Shown: positions 1 to 6,294 of the stretch, in pieces
Layout: every line of letters begins with the position of its first letter
How positions within the stretch are numbered: the first letter of the stretch is position 1
Source of the DNA: an uncultured Clostridia bacterium
GTDB taxonomy: Bacteria; Bacillota; Clostridia; Christensenellales; Borkfalkiaceae
Length of the DNA: 12,209 nucleotides
Assembly: GCA_947627125.1 (NCBI GenBank)
Contig: CANQUY010000046.1
Coordinates: 1-12,209, forward strand
Reading direction: 5' to 3'
Notes under the pieces: generated by a model
Told to the model about the DNA's origin: nothing
Seen by the model: the letters and a program-made list of their open reading frames with translations, nothing else
Database searches by the model: none
Program-made: the position numbers and the translations under genes

Positions 1-32
1 CCGTTGTGCTCCCATACGCAGAATATTTTCAT
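1..32 (-). CDS. 5' end of an unidentified gene, cut by the window edge
   Basis: Only the first ten codons and part of the eleventh are present, reading MKIFCVWEHN before the window ends. The start is well supported: AAGGAG sits five to ten bases before the ATG, and a consensus promoter lies upstream at 88-116. I do not recognise the protein from so few residues and assign no function. Transcription runs leftward, away from the tRNA-Thr gene, whose own terminator separates the two units. Confidence 0.7.
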   Translation of the reverse strand, partial: MKIFCVWEHN

Positions 33-87
33 GGGGATCTCCTTACAAATCCAGACTTGTCGAACAGTCACCCACTCGACACTGAAC

Positions 88-116
88 ATTATACCACCCA
101 AATGTGAAGAAATCAA
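88..116 (-). promoter_or_regulatory. Sigma-A-type promoter of the left-edge gene
   Basis: Read on the minus strand, -35 TTGATT (111-116) and -10 TATAAT (88-93) are separated by exactly 17 bp. Transcription would start near 81. The predicted leader of about 50 nt opens with an inverted repeat, TGTCGA (76-81) against TCGACA (58-63), which could fold at the very 5' end of the transcript. Confidence 0.8.
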
Positions 117-236
117 CTGTCCATTCAGACGGCTAATCGAATTTGTACCGAAATTTCCGCCCACATCGAATAGAAAACGCCCCGTCAATTTTGTCCTCGT
201 CCGCCTGCGCGCGGCAAGTAACCGAAAAGGCAATAA

Positions 237-283
237 AAAAGAAGTATGAAGCCGATACTTTGTATCATTTTCATACTTCTTTT
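237..283 (-). terminator. Rho-independent terminator of tRNA-Thr
   Basis: A perfect 14-bp inverted repeat (237-250 against 270-283) starts one base past the encoded CCA of the tRNA. Its loop carries a second small hairpin (GATAC 254-258 with GTATC 262-266). On the minus strand the stem is followed by a run of T (240-235). It ends the tRNA transcript and insulates the left-edge gene. Confidence 0.85.
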
Positions 284-284
284 A

Positions 285-360
<76 letters not shown>

Positions 361-391
361 ATGCTGCCCGCCTGCGCGGACGCCTTCGCTT

Positions 392-411
392 GTGCCTTAC
401 GTCGTAGGCAC
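392..411 (-). other. Hairpin in the tRNA-Thr 5' leader
   Basis: GTGCCT and AGGCAC pair at the ends of this 20-bp stretch, with further ACG/CGT pairing inside. It lies at the predicted 5' end of the tRNA precursor, about 30 nt before the mature end, and may be part of the leader removed during processing. Confidence 0.45.
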
Positions 412-417
412 TTTCTA

Positions 418-446
418 AGTATATTCAAAAGTGCGGAATAAGTCAA
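418..446 (-). promoter_or_regulatory. Strong promoter of tRNA-Thr
   Basis: Minus-strand -35 TTGACT (441-446), a 17-bp spacer and -10 TATACT (418-423). The start would fall near 411, just before the leader hairpin and about 50 nt upstream of the mature tRNA 5' end. It lies right after dapB; I saw no hairpin-plus-T terminator between dapB and this promoter, so operon read-through into the tRNA is possible. Confidence 0.85.
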
Positions 447-482
447 GCGATATTCAAAGCAAAAAAGAAATTTTTCGGAAAA

Positions 483-1235
483 TTACAGAAGGTCTTTTAA
501 GAGATCGTCCATGGAATAGAGCCCCGCGCCCTTCCCGATGACCCAAGCCGCCGCTTTGAGAGCCCCCGCGGCAAAGATCTTTCTGCTCCGCGCCGAATGG
601 GAGAGCGTCAAAATTTCATCTTCGCCCGCAAACATGACCTCATGCTCGCCGACGATATTCCCGCCGCGCACCGCGTGAATGCCGATCTCGCTCTTCTTCC
701 GTGCGCCCACGTTGCCGTGACGGCCGTAGACCGTTTCTTTTTCCTCGGAAAGGCCCGCTTTCACGCTCTCCGCAAGCATGAGGGCAGTGCCCGAGGGGGC
801 GTCCTTCTTTTGGTTGTGGTGCCGTTCGACGATCTCCACGTCGAAATCCTCGCCGAGGACTTCTGCCGCCCGCTTCACCAAGATCTGCAGGAGGTTGACG
901 CCGAGGGAGAGGTTTCCCGTCTGAAAAATCGCGACCCTGCCGCTATAGCCCTGTATGAGCGCAGTATCTTCCTCCGAATAGCCCGTCGTGGCGAGGACGA
1001 TGGGGAGATGATTCTCCTCGCAGAACTTCAATCTCGCTTCGAGGCGGGAGGGGGAGGAAAAGTCGATGACAACGTCCGCCTGCCCGTTGACCTCGGCGGG
1101 GTCCATGCAGACGGGATAGGGCATGGGGGAGGGGGAAAGATCGACGCCGCAGACGATTTCGTGGCCCTGCTCCGCCGCAAGCTCGGTGACGAATTTCCCC
1201 ATTTTGCCGCAACAGCCGAAAAGAACGATCCTCAT
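483..1235 (-). CDS. dapB: 4-hydroxy-tetrahydrodipicolinate reductase
   Basis: The protein has 250 residues, a normal length for a Gram-positive DapB. It reduces the DapA product to tetrahydrodipicolinate with NAD(P)H in the cytoplasm, the second committed step towards diaminopimelate and lysine. The N-terminal dinucleotide-binding loop is G7-x-x-G10-x-x-G13 (GCCGKMG). A TTGY motif lies near residues 83-86. The family signature ERHHNQKKDAPSGTA runs from residue 137; it contains the conserved His139-His140 pair and Lys143, matching the catalytic His and Lys of the E. coli enzyme, and the APSGT substrate-binding loop. Its ATG overlaps the dapA stop in an ATGA junction (1232-1235), so it is the last, translationally coupled gene of asd-dapA-dapB. 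Nothing in it looks broken. Confidence 0.97.
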   Translation of the reverse strand: MRIVLFGCCGKMGKFVTELAAEQGHEIVCGVDLSPSPMPYPVCMDPAEVNGQADVVIDFSSPSRLEARLKFCEENHLPIVLATTGYSEEDTALIQGYSGRVAIFQTGNLSLGVNLLQILVKRAAEVLGEDFDVEIVERHHNQKKDAPSGTALMLAESVKAGLSEEKETVYGRHGNVGARKKSEIGIHAVRGGNIVGEHEVMFAGEDEILTLSHSARSRKIFAAGALKAAAWVIGKGAGLYSMDDLLKDLL

Positions 1236-2116
1236 GCGCGTATCTCCATACCGTAATCTTTCATGGCAGATCTCAAAAGTTCAAGATCCTGCGGTTCGAT
1301 CTCCGTCAGGGGAGCGCGGGGAACGCCGACGTCGAAGCCGAGGAGCGCCATCGCCGCCTTGACGGGAATGGGGTTGACCTCTGAGAAACATGCCTTTGTG
1401 AGGGGCAGGAGGGCGTCGGAGAGCCTGTTTGCGGCCCTCAAATCGCCGTTTGCAACGCATTCCGTCAGAATCTTCATGTCCTTCGGGACAAGATTGGCGA
1501 GGACGGAGATGACCGCCGCGCCACCCGCCGCCAAAATGGGCAGGTTGAGCGCATCCTCGCCGGAGTAGAGGTCGCACTTGCCGCGGATGAGGCTCGCCGT
1601 TTCCATGACCTGCGACATGTTCCCGCTCGCCTCCTTGATGCCCGCCATGTTGGGGATCTCGGCGATCTCCGCCATGGTGGAGGGGAGAATGTTCATCCCC
1701 GTCCGCCCGGGGACGTTGTAGGCGATGACGGGGAGGGAAGTCCCGCCGCAGACCGCTTTATAGTACTCAACAAGGCCCCTTTGGGTGCATTTATTGTAGT
1801 AGGGCGTTACGGCCAAGACGCCGTCCGCGCCCAATTTTTCGGCAAGTTTTGTCATGGATACGGCATTTGCAGTGCAGTTTCCGCCCGTGCCGACGATAAG
1901 TTTCATTCTGTGCACATGCGCACGGGAGAAGCGGATGACCTCTTCCTTCTCCTCCTGCGTCATGGTGGCGGGCTCGCCCGTCGTGCCGAGAATGACGACG
2001 GCATCCGCCCCTTCCTCCTGATAGGCAAGAAGTTTTTCCAATGTTTCAAAGTTCACCCCGTCGCCCGTGAACGGCGTGATGAGGGCCGTCGCAACGCCCT
2101 TCAAAAATCCTGTCAT
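1232..2116 (-). CDS. dapA: 4-hydroxy-tetrahydrodipicolinate synthase
   Basis: The protein has 294 residues, standard for the family. It condenses pyruvate with aspartate semialdehyde, the first step specific to diaminopimelate/lysine and, in spore formers, to dipicolinate. It is a TIM-barrel class I aldolase: GTTGE at residues 44-48 binds pyruvate, YYNK is at 106-109, Tyr133 and Arg138 lie in YNVPGRTG, and the Schiff-base Lys161 is in GIKEASG. These positions coincide closely with the E. coli numbering. The ribosome binding site AAGGTGAAACA precedes the ATG. The gene lies 39 bp after the asd stop and overlaps dapB by four bases. Lysine feedback control cannot be judged from the sequence. Confidence 0.97.
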   Translation of the reverse strand: MTGFLKGVATALITPFTGDGVNFETLEKLLAYQEEGADAVVILGTTGEPATMTQEEKEEVIRFSRAHVHRMKLIVGTGGNCTANAVSMTKLAEKLGADGVLAVTPYYNKCTQRGLVEYYKAVCGGTSLPVIAYNVPGRTGMNILPSTMAEIAEIPNMAGIKEASGNMSQVMETASLIRGKCDLYSGEDALNLPILAAGGAAVISVLANLVPKDMKILTECVANGDLRAANRLSDALLPLTKACFSEVNPIPVKAAMALLGFDVGVPRAPLTEIEPQDLELLRSAMKDYGMEIRA

Positions 2117-2155
2117 TGTTTCACCTTACCTTATTCTATGTTTCGCCCTGCCCTG

Positions 2156-3232
2156 TCAGTCAAAGTAGCCCTTGGCCGCAAGGAGCTCGGCAAGCAACAC
2201 CGCGCCGCCCGCCGCCCCGCGCAGGGTATTGTGCGAGAGGCCGATGAATTTGTAATCGAAGAGGGCGTCCTCGCGGAGCCGACCCGCCGTGACCGCCATG
2301 CCGTTCTCCGTCATGCGGTCGAGCTTGGGCTGGGGACGGTCGTTTTCCTCAAGATAGTGCAAAAAATGTTTGGGCGCAGAGGGGAGGGCAAGCCGTTGCG
2401 GTTCCCCCTCAAAATTTTTCCACGCGGAGAGGATCTCTTCCCGCGTCGGTCTGTTTTTGAATGAAACGAACACCGCCGCCGTATGTCCGTCGGAAACGGG
2501 AACGCGCAGGCACTGTGCCGAGATGCGGGGCTCCGTTGCTGGCAGAATCTTCCCCCCTTTCACGGTCCCCCAGATTTTCATGGGTTCCTGCTCGCTCTTT
2601 TCCTCCTCGCCGCCGATGTAGGGGATCACATTGTCGAGGATCTCGGGCATCGTCTGAAAGGTCTTTCCCGCGCCCGAAACGGCCTGATAGGTGCAGACAG
2701 CCGCCTCCGTAATGCCGAAGGGCAGGAGAGGGTGCAGGAGGGGAATGTACGATTGCAGGGAGCAGTTGCTCTTCACGGCGATAAAGCCGCGCTTGGCGCC
2801 CAGCCGTTTGCGCTGAGAGGGGATGACCGAGAGATGCTCGGGGTTGATCTCGGGGATCACCATGGGCACGTCGGGCGTGAAGCGGTGGGCGGAATTGTTG
2901 GAAACGACAGGGATCTCGCACTTCGCATAGGCCTCCTCGAGCGCACGGATCTCCTCTTTTTTCATGTTGACGGCGCAGAAAACAAAGTCCACCTTTCCCG
3001 CAAGAGCGGAGGGGACGGCGGCGTCAAGCACGATCATGTCCCTTGCATAGGCGGGAACGGGGACGTCGAACGCCCATTTGTCCGCAACGGCCTCGGCATA
3101 CGTCTTTCCCGCGGAACGGGAGCTCGCGAGCAGAGATACGGGGGTGAACCACGGATGATGTTCGAGCAGCCTTACAAACCTCTGCCCGACCATGCCCGTT
3201 GCGCCGATGATTCCAACGCGATAATGTTTCAT
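2156..3232 (-). CDS. asd: Aspartate-semialdehyde dehydrogenase, archaeal/fungal-type
   Basis: Reduces aspartyl phosphate to aspartate semialdehyde with NADPH, supplying DapA downstream. I place the start at 3232, giving 358 residues. The reading frame also has an ATG at 3259, but that lies directly against the -10 box and upstream of any likely transcript start, whereas 3232 has a good GGAGAAAGG ribosome binding site. Motifs from the chosen start: NADP loop GATGMVGQ (10-17), catalytic Cys157 in SNCS, Gln183 in YQAVSGAG, and His250 in DGHTA. The length and the SNCS/YQAVSGAG/DGHTA pattern fit the subgroup typified by archaeal and fungal enzymes, which many Clostridia also carry. It is the first gene of asd-dapA-dapB. 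Confidence 0.95.
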   Translation of the reverse strand: MKHYRVGIIGATGMVGQRFVRLLEHHPWFTPVSLLASSRSAGKTYAEAVADKWAFDVPVPAYARDMIVLDAAVPSALAGKVDFVFCAVNMKKEEIRALEEAYAKCEIPVVSNNSAHRFTPDVPMVIPEINPEHLSVIPSQRKRLGAKRGFIAVKSNCSLQSYIPLLHPLLPFGITEAAVCTYQAVSGAGKTFQTMPEILDNVIPYIGGEEEKSEQEPMKIWGTVKGGKILPATEPRISAQCLRVPVSDGHTAAVFVSFKNRPTREEILSAWKNFEGEPQRLALPSAPKHFLHYLEENDRPQPKLDRMTENGMAVTAGRLREDALFDYKFIGLSHNTLRGAAGGAVLLAELLAAKGYFD

Positions 3233-3259
3233 ACCTTTCTCCAAAATCTTTTCCCCCAT

Positions 3260-3288
3260 ATTTTATCATAGAGAAGAGGAAAATGCAA
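3260..3288 (-). promoter_or_regulatory. Promoter of asd-dapA-dapB
   Basis: Minus-strand -35 TTGCAT (3283-3288), 17-bp spacer, -10 TAAAAT (3260-3265). Predicted transcription starts near 3253, leaving a leader of only about 20 nt. That is too short for a lysine riboswitch, so control by that route is not supported here. The end of the disrupted HTH-like gene lies within 10 bp of this promoter. Confidence 0.75.
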
Positions 3289-3294
3289 GGAGTT

Positions 3295-3541
3295 TTATGG
3301 TATCAGTTGACGGGAAGCAATTTTGAATTGTGCCATGGTGCGCTGCGCTCATCCTGAGCGCAGCGAAGGATCCCGTGAAACGCACGGAAGTCCGTTGGTT
3401 CAATGGGATTCTTCCCCTTCGACTACGCTCAGCGTCAGAATGAACGGTTGGCATTTGCAGGTCATTGATGACGGAACTCACCGTTCTGCCGTGCAATTCG
3501 GCATATAATTTAATTTTTTGATATAATCTTTCGTTTGCCAT
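3295..3541 (-). pseudogene. Small HTH-like regulator gene split by a repeat insertion
   Basis: From ATG 3541 the minus strand encodes 30 residues beginning MANERLYQKIKLYAELHGRT and ending in VSSVINDLQM. This resembles the first helices of an XRE/Cro-type HTH; a ribbon-helix-helix protein is the alternative. At about 3446 the frame enters repeat C1, whose translation is the low-complexity type seen in repeats. If 3337-3445 is removed in silico, the frame rejoins as DLQMPT followed by MAQFKIASRQLIP and a stop at 3295-3297, which resembles the recognition helix and its end. A 3-bp GGT (3337-3339 and 3446-3448) flanks the insertion and could be a target duplication. Unexcised, the frame stays open to 3266 and could encode a 91-residue chimera. 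The ATG lies about where transcription should begin, so the message may be leaderless. Confidence 0.5.
3337..3445. repeat. Repeat C, copy C1 (full form, inserted in the HTH-like gene)
   Basis: The left end is a perfect hairpin with 11-bp arms, CGCTGCGCTCA (3341-3351) and TGAGCGCAGCG (3355-3365), with TCC as loop. The right end carries an imperfect inverted match to the left (CTGAGCG...GAAGGATCCC on one side, GGGATTCTTC...CTACGCTCAG on the other), so the whole unit folds back on itself. The core GAAGGATCCCxTxAAACGCACGG recurs in copies C2-C4. There is no coding capacity. It resembles a MITE or REP-type element; the class is inferred. Confidence 0.7.
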
Positions 3542-3547
3542 ACAAAA

Positions 3548-3576
3548 ATAATATTCCATATTCCTTGGAAAGTCAA
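3548..3576 (-). promoter_or_regulatory. Promoter of the disrupted HTH-like gene, with palindromic operator candidate
   Basis: Minus-strand -35 TTGACT (3571-3576), 17-bp spacer, -10 TATTAT (3548-3553). The spacer holds the perfect palindrome TTCCTTGGAA (3561-3570), and a further related half-site TTCCAAAG lies at 3583-3590. That is a typical placement for an operator of the adjacent XRE repressor (inferred). Transcription would start about at the ATG of the downstream frame. Confidence 0.65.
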
Positions 3577-3610
3577 CTAAAATTCCAAAGAATTTGAAAT
3601 AATTGATATC

Positions 3611-3835
3611 ATGAAAACGTTCGGAGAAAAACTCAAGGAACTGCGCAACGAAAAGGGGATGACGCAGGTTCAACTTGCCCAAATACTCCGCGTAAGGAAC
3701 ACAACAGTTTCGGCATGGGAAAAGGACGTCGCCGAACCGCCTTACGAAACGCTCAGGCAGATCGTGATGATTTTTAAAATATCGGCAGATTACTTTTTGG
3801 GATTAGAGGACGAGAGCGGCACAAAATTGTATTGA
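3611..3835 (+). CDS. XRE-family HTH transcriptional regulator
   Basis: A 74-residue protein made of a single Cro/CI-type helix-turn-helix domain: FGEKLKELRNEKGMTQVQLA at residues 4-23, then recognition helix residues TTVSAWEKD and the conserved tail KISADYFLGLEDE. It should bind DNA as a dimer and usually represses its own region. The length is that of a minimal one-domain regulator. There is no recognisable Shine-Dalgarno before ATG 3611, and AATAAT sits at 3598-3603, so this message may also be leaderless. It is divergent from the disrupted HTH-like gene, with 69 bp between the two starts. That gap contains the TTCCTTGGAA palindrome, so mutual control is plausible. The regulated targets are unknown. 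Confidence 0.88.
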   Translation: MKTFGEKLKELRNEKGMTQVQLAQILRVRNTTVSAWEKDVAEPPYETLRQIVMIFKISADYFLGLEDESGTKLY

Positions 3836-3843
3836 TTTCAAAC

Positions 3844-3865
3844 GGGGGCGCGAAGCCCTTTTTTT
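3844..3865 (+). terminator. Short terminator after the XRE gene
   Basis: GGGGC (3845-3849) pairs with GCCCT (3855-3859), one pair being a wobble, around loop GCGAA and is followed by a run of T to 3865. It lies 9 bp past the stop. The stem is short, so efficiency is uncertain. An A/T-only stretch with direct repeats of AATTAAAAATT follows at 3867-3893. Confidence 0.55.
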
Positions 3866-3935
3866 GAATTAAAAATTTAAAATTAAAAATTATGGTGGGG
3901 GACATATTTGGAATGACGCGGGGCGGCCTGAACGG

Positions 3936-4055
3936 AGTCCCCTTGCTTCCCCTTGTAGGGGAAGTACCCGCGCAGCGGGGGATAGGGTTTTGGAACCCCT
4001 CAGTCACGGCAAGGACAGCCGTGGCGGCTCCCCTAAGAGGGGAGCCGAGGGGACT
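3936..4055 (+). repeat. Structured repeat A, copy 1
   Basis: Five successive hairpins inside one closing stem. Closing stem AGTCCCCT (3936-3943) with AGGGGACT (4048-4055). I: CTTCCCCT/AGGGGAAG (3946-3964). II: CCCGC/GCGGG (3967-3979). III: GGGTT/AACCC (3985-3998). IV: CACGGC/GCCGTG (4005-4023). V: GGCTCCCCT/AGGGGAGCC (4026-4046). It occupies most of the gap between the XRE gene and the five-gene operon promoter. Copy 2 is at 9597-9698 in the opposite orientation. Short scraps resembling repeat B ends flank it (GAATGACGCGG 3911-3921 and CTCAGAATGAGCGG 4072-4085). The rest of the gap, 4086-4148, shows nothing else recognisable. Confidence 0.85.
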
Positions 4056-4148
4056 GCGTACAGCCTTCGTGCTCAGAATGAGCGGTCGGCGTGAGGATGA
4101 AAGACGTATGAAAAAAATAACTTTTTCAAAGAATTCTCCCCTTTTCCG

Positions 4149-4177
4149 TTGAAAAATTTTTCCGTTTGCGGTATAAT
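4149..4177 (+). promoter_or_regulatory. Promoter of the five-gene operon
   Basis: -35 TTGAAA (4149-4154), 17-bp spacer, -10 TATAAT (4172-4177). Transcription should start near 4184, leaving a leader of about 48 nt that includes a small ACGGC/GCCGT stem. This position excludes the upstream ATG at 4166 and supports translation from 4232. Confidence 0.85.
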
Positions 4178-4231
4178 ATCCATACGGCTGTCGTTCGGCC
4201 GTTTACGATAAGCAAATTTCGGAGCATCTTT

Positions 4232-5566
4232 ATGGCTGAAACAGAAAAAAAGGGGCTTGTCGCCCGTTGGCTCATCGGAAAGGAGCGCAGTGAGGACTAC
4301 GCCCGCTCGACGCTCCCTACGAGCCGCTGGGCACTGTTCTGGGATATCCTGAAGGGGAGATTCGGGCGGCTCATGCTCGTCAATCTCCTCATTCTGCTGA
4401 CGGCTCTTCCCGTCATTGCGGTCATCGTCTGGCGGTATTTACAGGTCGGAGCGTCGGGCATGGGAGGTCCGTTCGGCGCGGGGCTCGGTCCGTCCTTTCC
4501 CTTCATTCCCGATATCACGGGAAATGCCGAGGCAATGATCCTTCAGAGCGATATTGTCTTTTTCTCCCTGTTTATCATCACGGGGATCATCGCGGGGCTG
4601 GGGATCTCGGGCGGATTCTATATCATCCGCAACCTCATCTGGACGGAGGGCATCTTCGTCGCAAACGACTTCCTCCGCGGCATCAGGCGCAACTTTTGGA
4701 ATGTCTTGGAGGCCGTTCTCATCTTTACCGTCGTGCTCTTTTTGGCACGCGTCATGGGGGATCTTGCCGACTTCTACGTCGCAACCAACGCTCCCGCGGC
4801 GGGGTGGATGATCGCCTCCAAAGTCGCGGGGTATATCATCGTTTCCTTCATGCTCCTCGTCTGCCTCTGGATGATCTCCCTCGGCATCAACTATAAGCAG
4901 GGGCCGTGGGCGCTCTTCCGCAACGCCGTCGTCATGACGATCGGGACCTTCCCGCAGACGGTGTTTTTTGCCGCGCTTGCCCTTTGGCCCTATTTCCTCG
5001 CCATCTTTTTGGGATTGAATTTCTTCGGCGTGGTCGGCATTCTGTTCCTTCTCATCATCGGCTTCTCCTATTCGGGCCTCGTATGGCTCGATTACAGCCA
5101 GTGGGCGTTCGATAAATTCATCAATCCCGACCTCGGCATTGCCACGGGCAGGGGGCTCTACAACAAGGAGAGCGGCGCCATGAACGCTCCCGCGACCATG
5201 ACCGAGGCGCAGAGCGCGGCCCTCCGCGAGTACAGGCGGCAGATGGTCATAAACGGCAGGAGCAAGCTCGTTTCCCACCCCGTGAAGCCCATCGACGAGG
5301 GCGAAGATCCCTACCAGCTGCCCGATTCCTTCTCCCGAGAGGACCTGCAAAAACTCCGCGAGAGCAGGGAGGCCATGGAAAAGGACGTCAGGGCGTATGA
5401 GGAAGAGCACAAGGACGACGAACAATACGTTGCCTACAACAGGGAATTCGACGCGTTGGAGGCGGCTCTGAGCGAAGAGGAGAGCGGCAAAGAGGACGGA
5501 AAGAAAAAGAAGAAAAAGAAACAGAAGGGCCGTCCCAAGATGCTGTCGCGCAACGATAAGAGATGA
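4232..5566 (+). CDS. DUF624/YesL-like polytopic membrane protein with charged C-terminal tail
   Basis: A 444-residue integral membrane protein, first gene of the operon. The start at 4232 has GGAG eight bases upstream and lies after the predicted transcript start. Hydrophobic segments fall near residues 47-70, 107-134, 155-175, 192-219, 237-262 and 264-285, giving about six membrane spans. The region around FGRLMLVNLLILLTALPVIA resembles the first span of DUF624/YesL proteins, whose role is unclear; that link is from memory and tentative. The last 150 residues are hydrophilic, rich in Glu, Arg and Lys, probably partly coiled coil, and include seven consecutive lysines near residues 424-430 before a basic end. 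Such a tail suggests contact with nucleic acid, ribosomes or acidic lipids, which is inference only. Its stop overlaps the next start by four bases (5563-5566). Confidence 0.85.
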   Translation: MAETEKKGLVARWLIGKERSEDYARSTLPTSRWALFWDILKGRFGRLMLVNLLILLTALPVIAVIVWRYLQVGASGMGGPFGAGLGPSFPFIPDITGNAEAMILQSDIVFFSLFIITGIIAGLGISGGFYIIRNLIWTEGIFVANDFLRGIRRNFWNVLEAVLIFTVVLFLARVMGDLADFYVATNAPAAGWMIASKVAGYIIVSFMLLVCLWMISLGINYKQGPWALFRNAVVMTIGTFPQTVFFAALALWPYFLAIFLGLNFFGVVGILFLLIIGFSYSGLVWLDYSQWAFDKFINPDLGIATGRGLYNKESGAMNAPATMTEAQSAALREYRRQMVINGRSKLVSHPVKPIDEGEDPYQLPDSFSREDLQKLRESREAMEKDVRAYEEEHKDDEQYVAYNREFDALEAALSEEESGKEDGKKKKKKKQKGRPKMLSRNDKR

Positions 5567-6294
5567 CGCAGGCATATGACCATCTTGCCGATTGGTTTGA
5601 ATTTTTAAATGATGACTGCGACTATCAAACATGGTCGCAGTATTTTATTGAGGGGCTGAGAGCGCGGGGCGCGGGGAAGCGCGGATTCGAGCTCGGCTGC
5701 GGCAGCGGGGCGTTCTCGCGGGCGTTGCAGCGCGCGGGATACGAAATGACGGGCGGGGACCTCTCCGACGCCATGCTCTCCAAGGCCGTCCGCCTCGCGC
5801 GGGAGGAGGGACTTCCGATCCCCTTCGTCAAGGCCGACGCCGTCTGCCTCAGGACGGCGGAGCGGTACGACTTCATTCTCTCCGCCAACGACTGTATCAA
5901 CTATCTTCCGCAGGAAAAACTTTCCTCCGCGTTCCGCCGCATTGCAAAGTGCCTCAAAAAGGGCGGGCTCTTTTGGTTCGATGTGAGCTCGGAATACAAG
6001 CTAAGGGAAAAAGTTGCAAATAATATGTTCGGCGACGACCGCGAGGACGTCACCTATATCGAGTTCAACGCCCTCAAAGAGGACAGGGTGGAAACGGATA
6101 TCACGCTGTTCGTGCGGGAGGGGGAACTCTTCCGCCGCTGCGACGAAAGACATATCCGATATATCCACACAGAAGAGCAAATTTGCGGTGCCCTGTTTGC
6201 GGCGGGGTTCCGCACGGAGGTCGAGGGGCATCTCGGCGGGAATAAGGACAGAAGCGACAGGCTGAATTTTATATGCGAAAAAGTATCATCTTAA
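5563..6294 (+). CDS. Class I SAM-dependent methyltransferase
   Basis: A 243-residue soluble protein with a Rossmann-type methyltransferase fold. Motif I is ELGCGSGAFS (residues 43-52). The acidic residue at the end of strand 2 is Asp66 in GGDLSDAML, and the post-motif II/IV region is DFILSANDCINYLP (103-116), followed by the typical LKKGGLFWFDV strand. The N-terminus AYDHLADWFEFLNDDCDYQTW is typical of small-molecule or unassigned methyltransferases of Firmicutes. The substrate cannot be told from the sequence. It starts inside the stop of the membrane-protein gene (ATGA) and its 3' end overlaps hslO by 22 bp, so the three genes are very probably one coupled unit. No missing motif was noticed. 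Confidence 0.92.
   Translation: MTQAYDHLADWFEFLNDDCDYQTWSQYFIEGLRARGAGKRGFELGCGSGAFSRALQRAGYEMTGGDLSDAMLSKAVRLAREEGLPIPFVKADAVCLRTAERYDFILSANDCINYLPQEKLSSAFRRIAKCLKKGGLFWFDVSSEYKLREKVANNMFGDDREDVTYIEFNALKEDRVETDITLFVREGELFRRCDERHIRYIHTEEQICGALFAAGFRTEVEGHLGGNKDRSDRLNFICEKVSS

Noticed and set aside
3233..3259. Upstream ATG of asd at 3259
   Set aside because: It directly abuts the -10 box and would lie before the predicted transcript start; ATG 3232 has GGAGAAAGG and leads straight into the NADP-binding strand.
3233..3260. Lysine riboswitch upstream of the asd-dapA-dapB operon
   Set aside because: The predicted leader is only about 20 nt and contains no conserved aptamer.
4439..5632. 397-codon minus-strand open frame opposite the membrane protein gene
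   Set aside because: It mirrors a strong coding frame with promoter, ribosome binding site and membrane segments on the plus strand; its composition (Glu/Asp/Arg/Pro-rich) is typical of antisense frames in GC-rich DNA.
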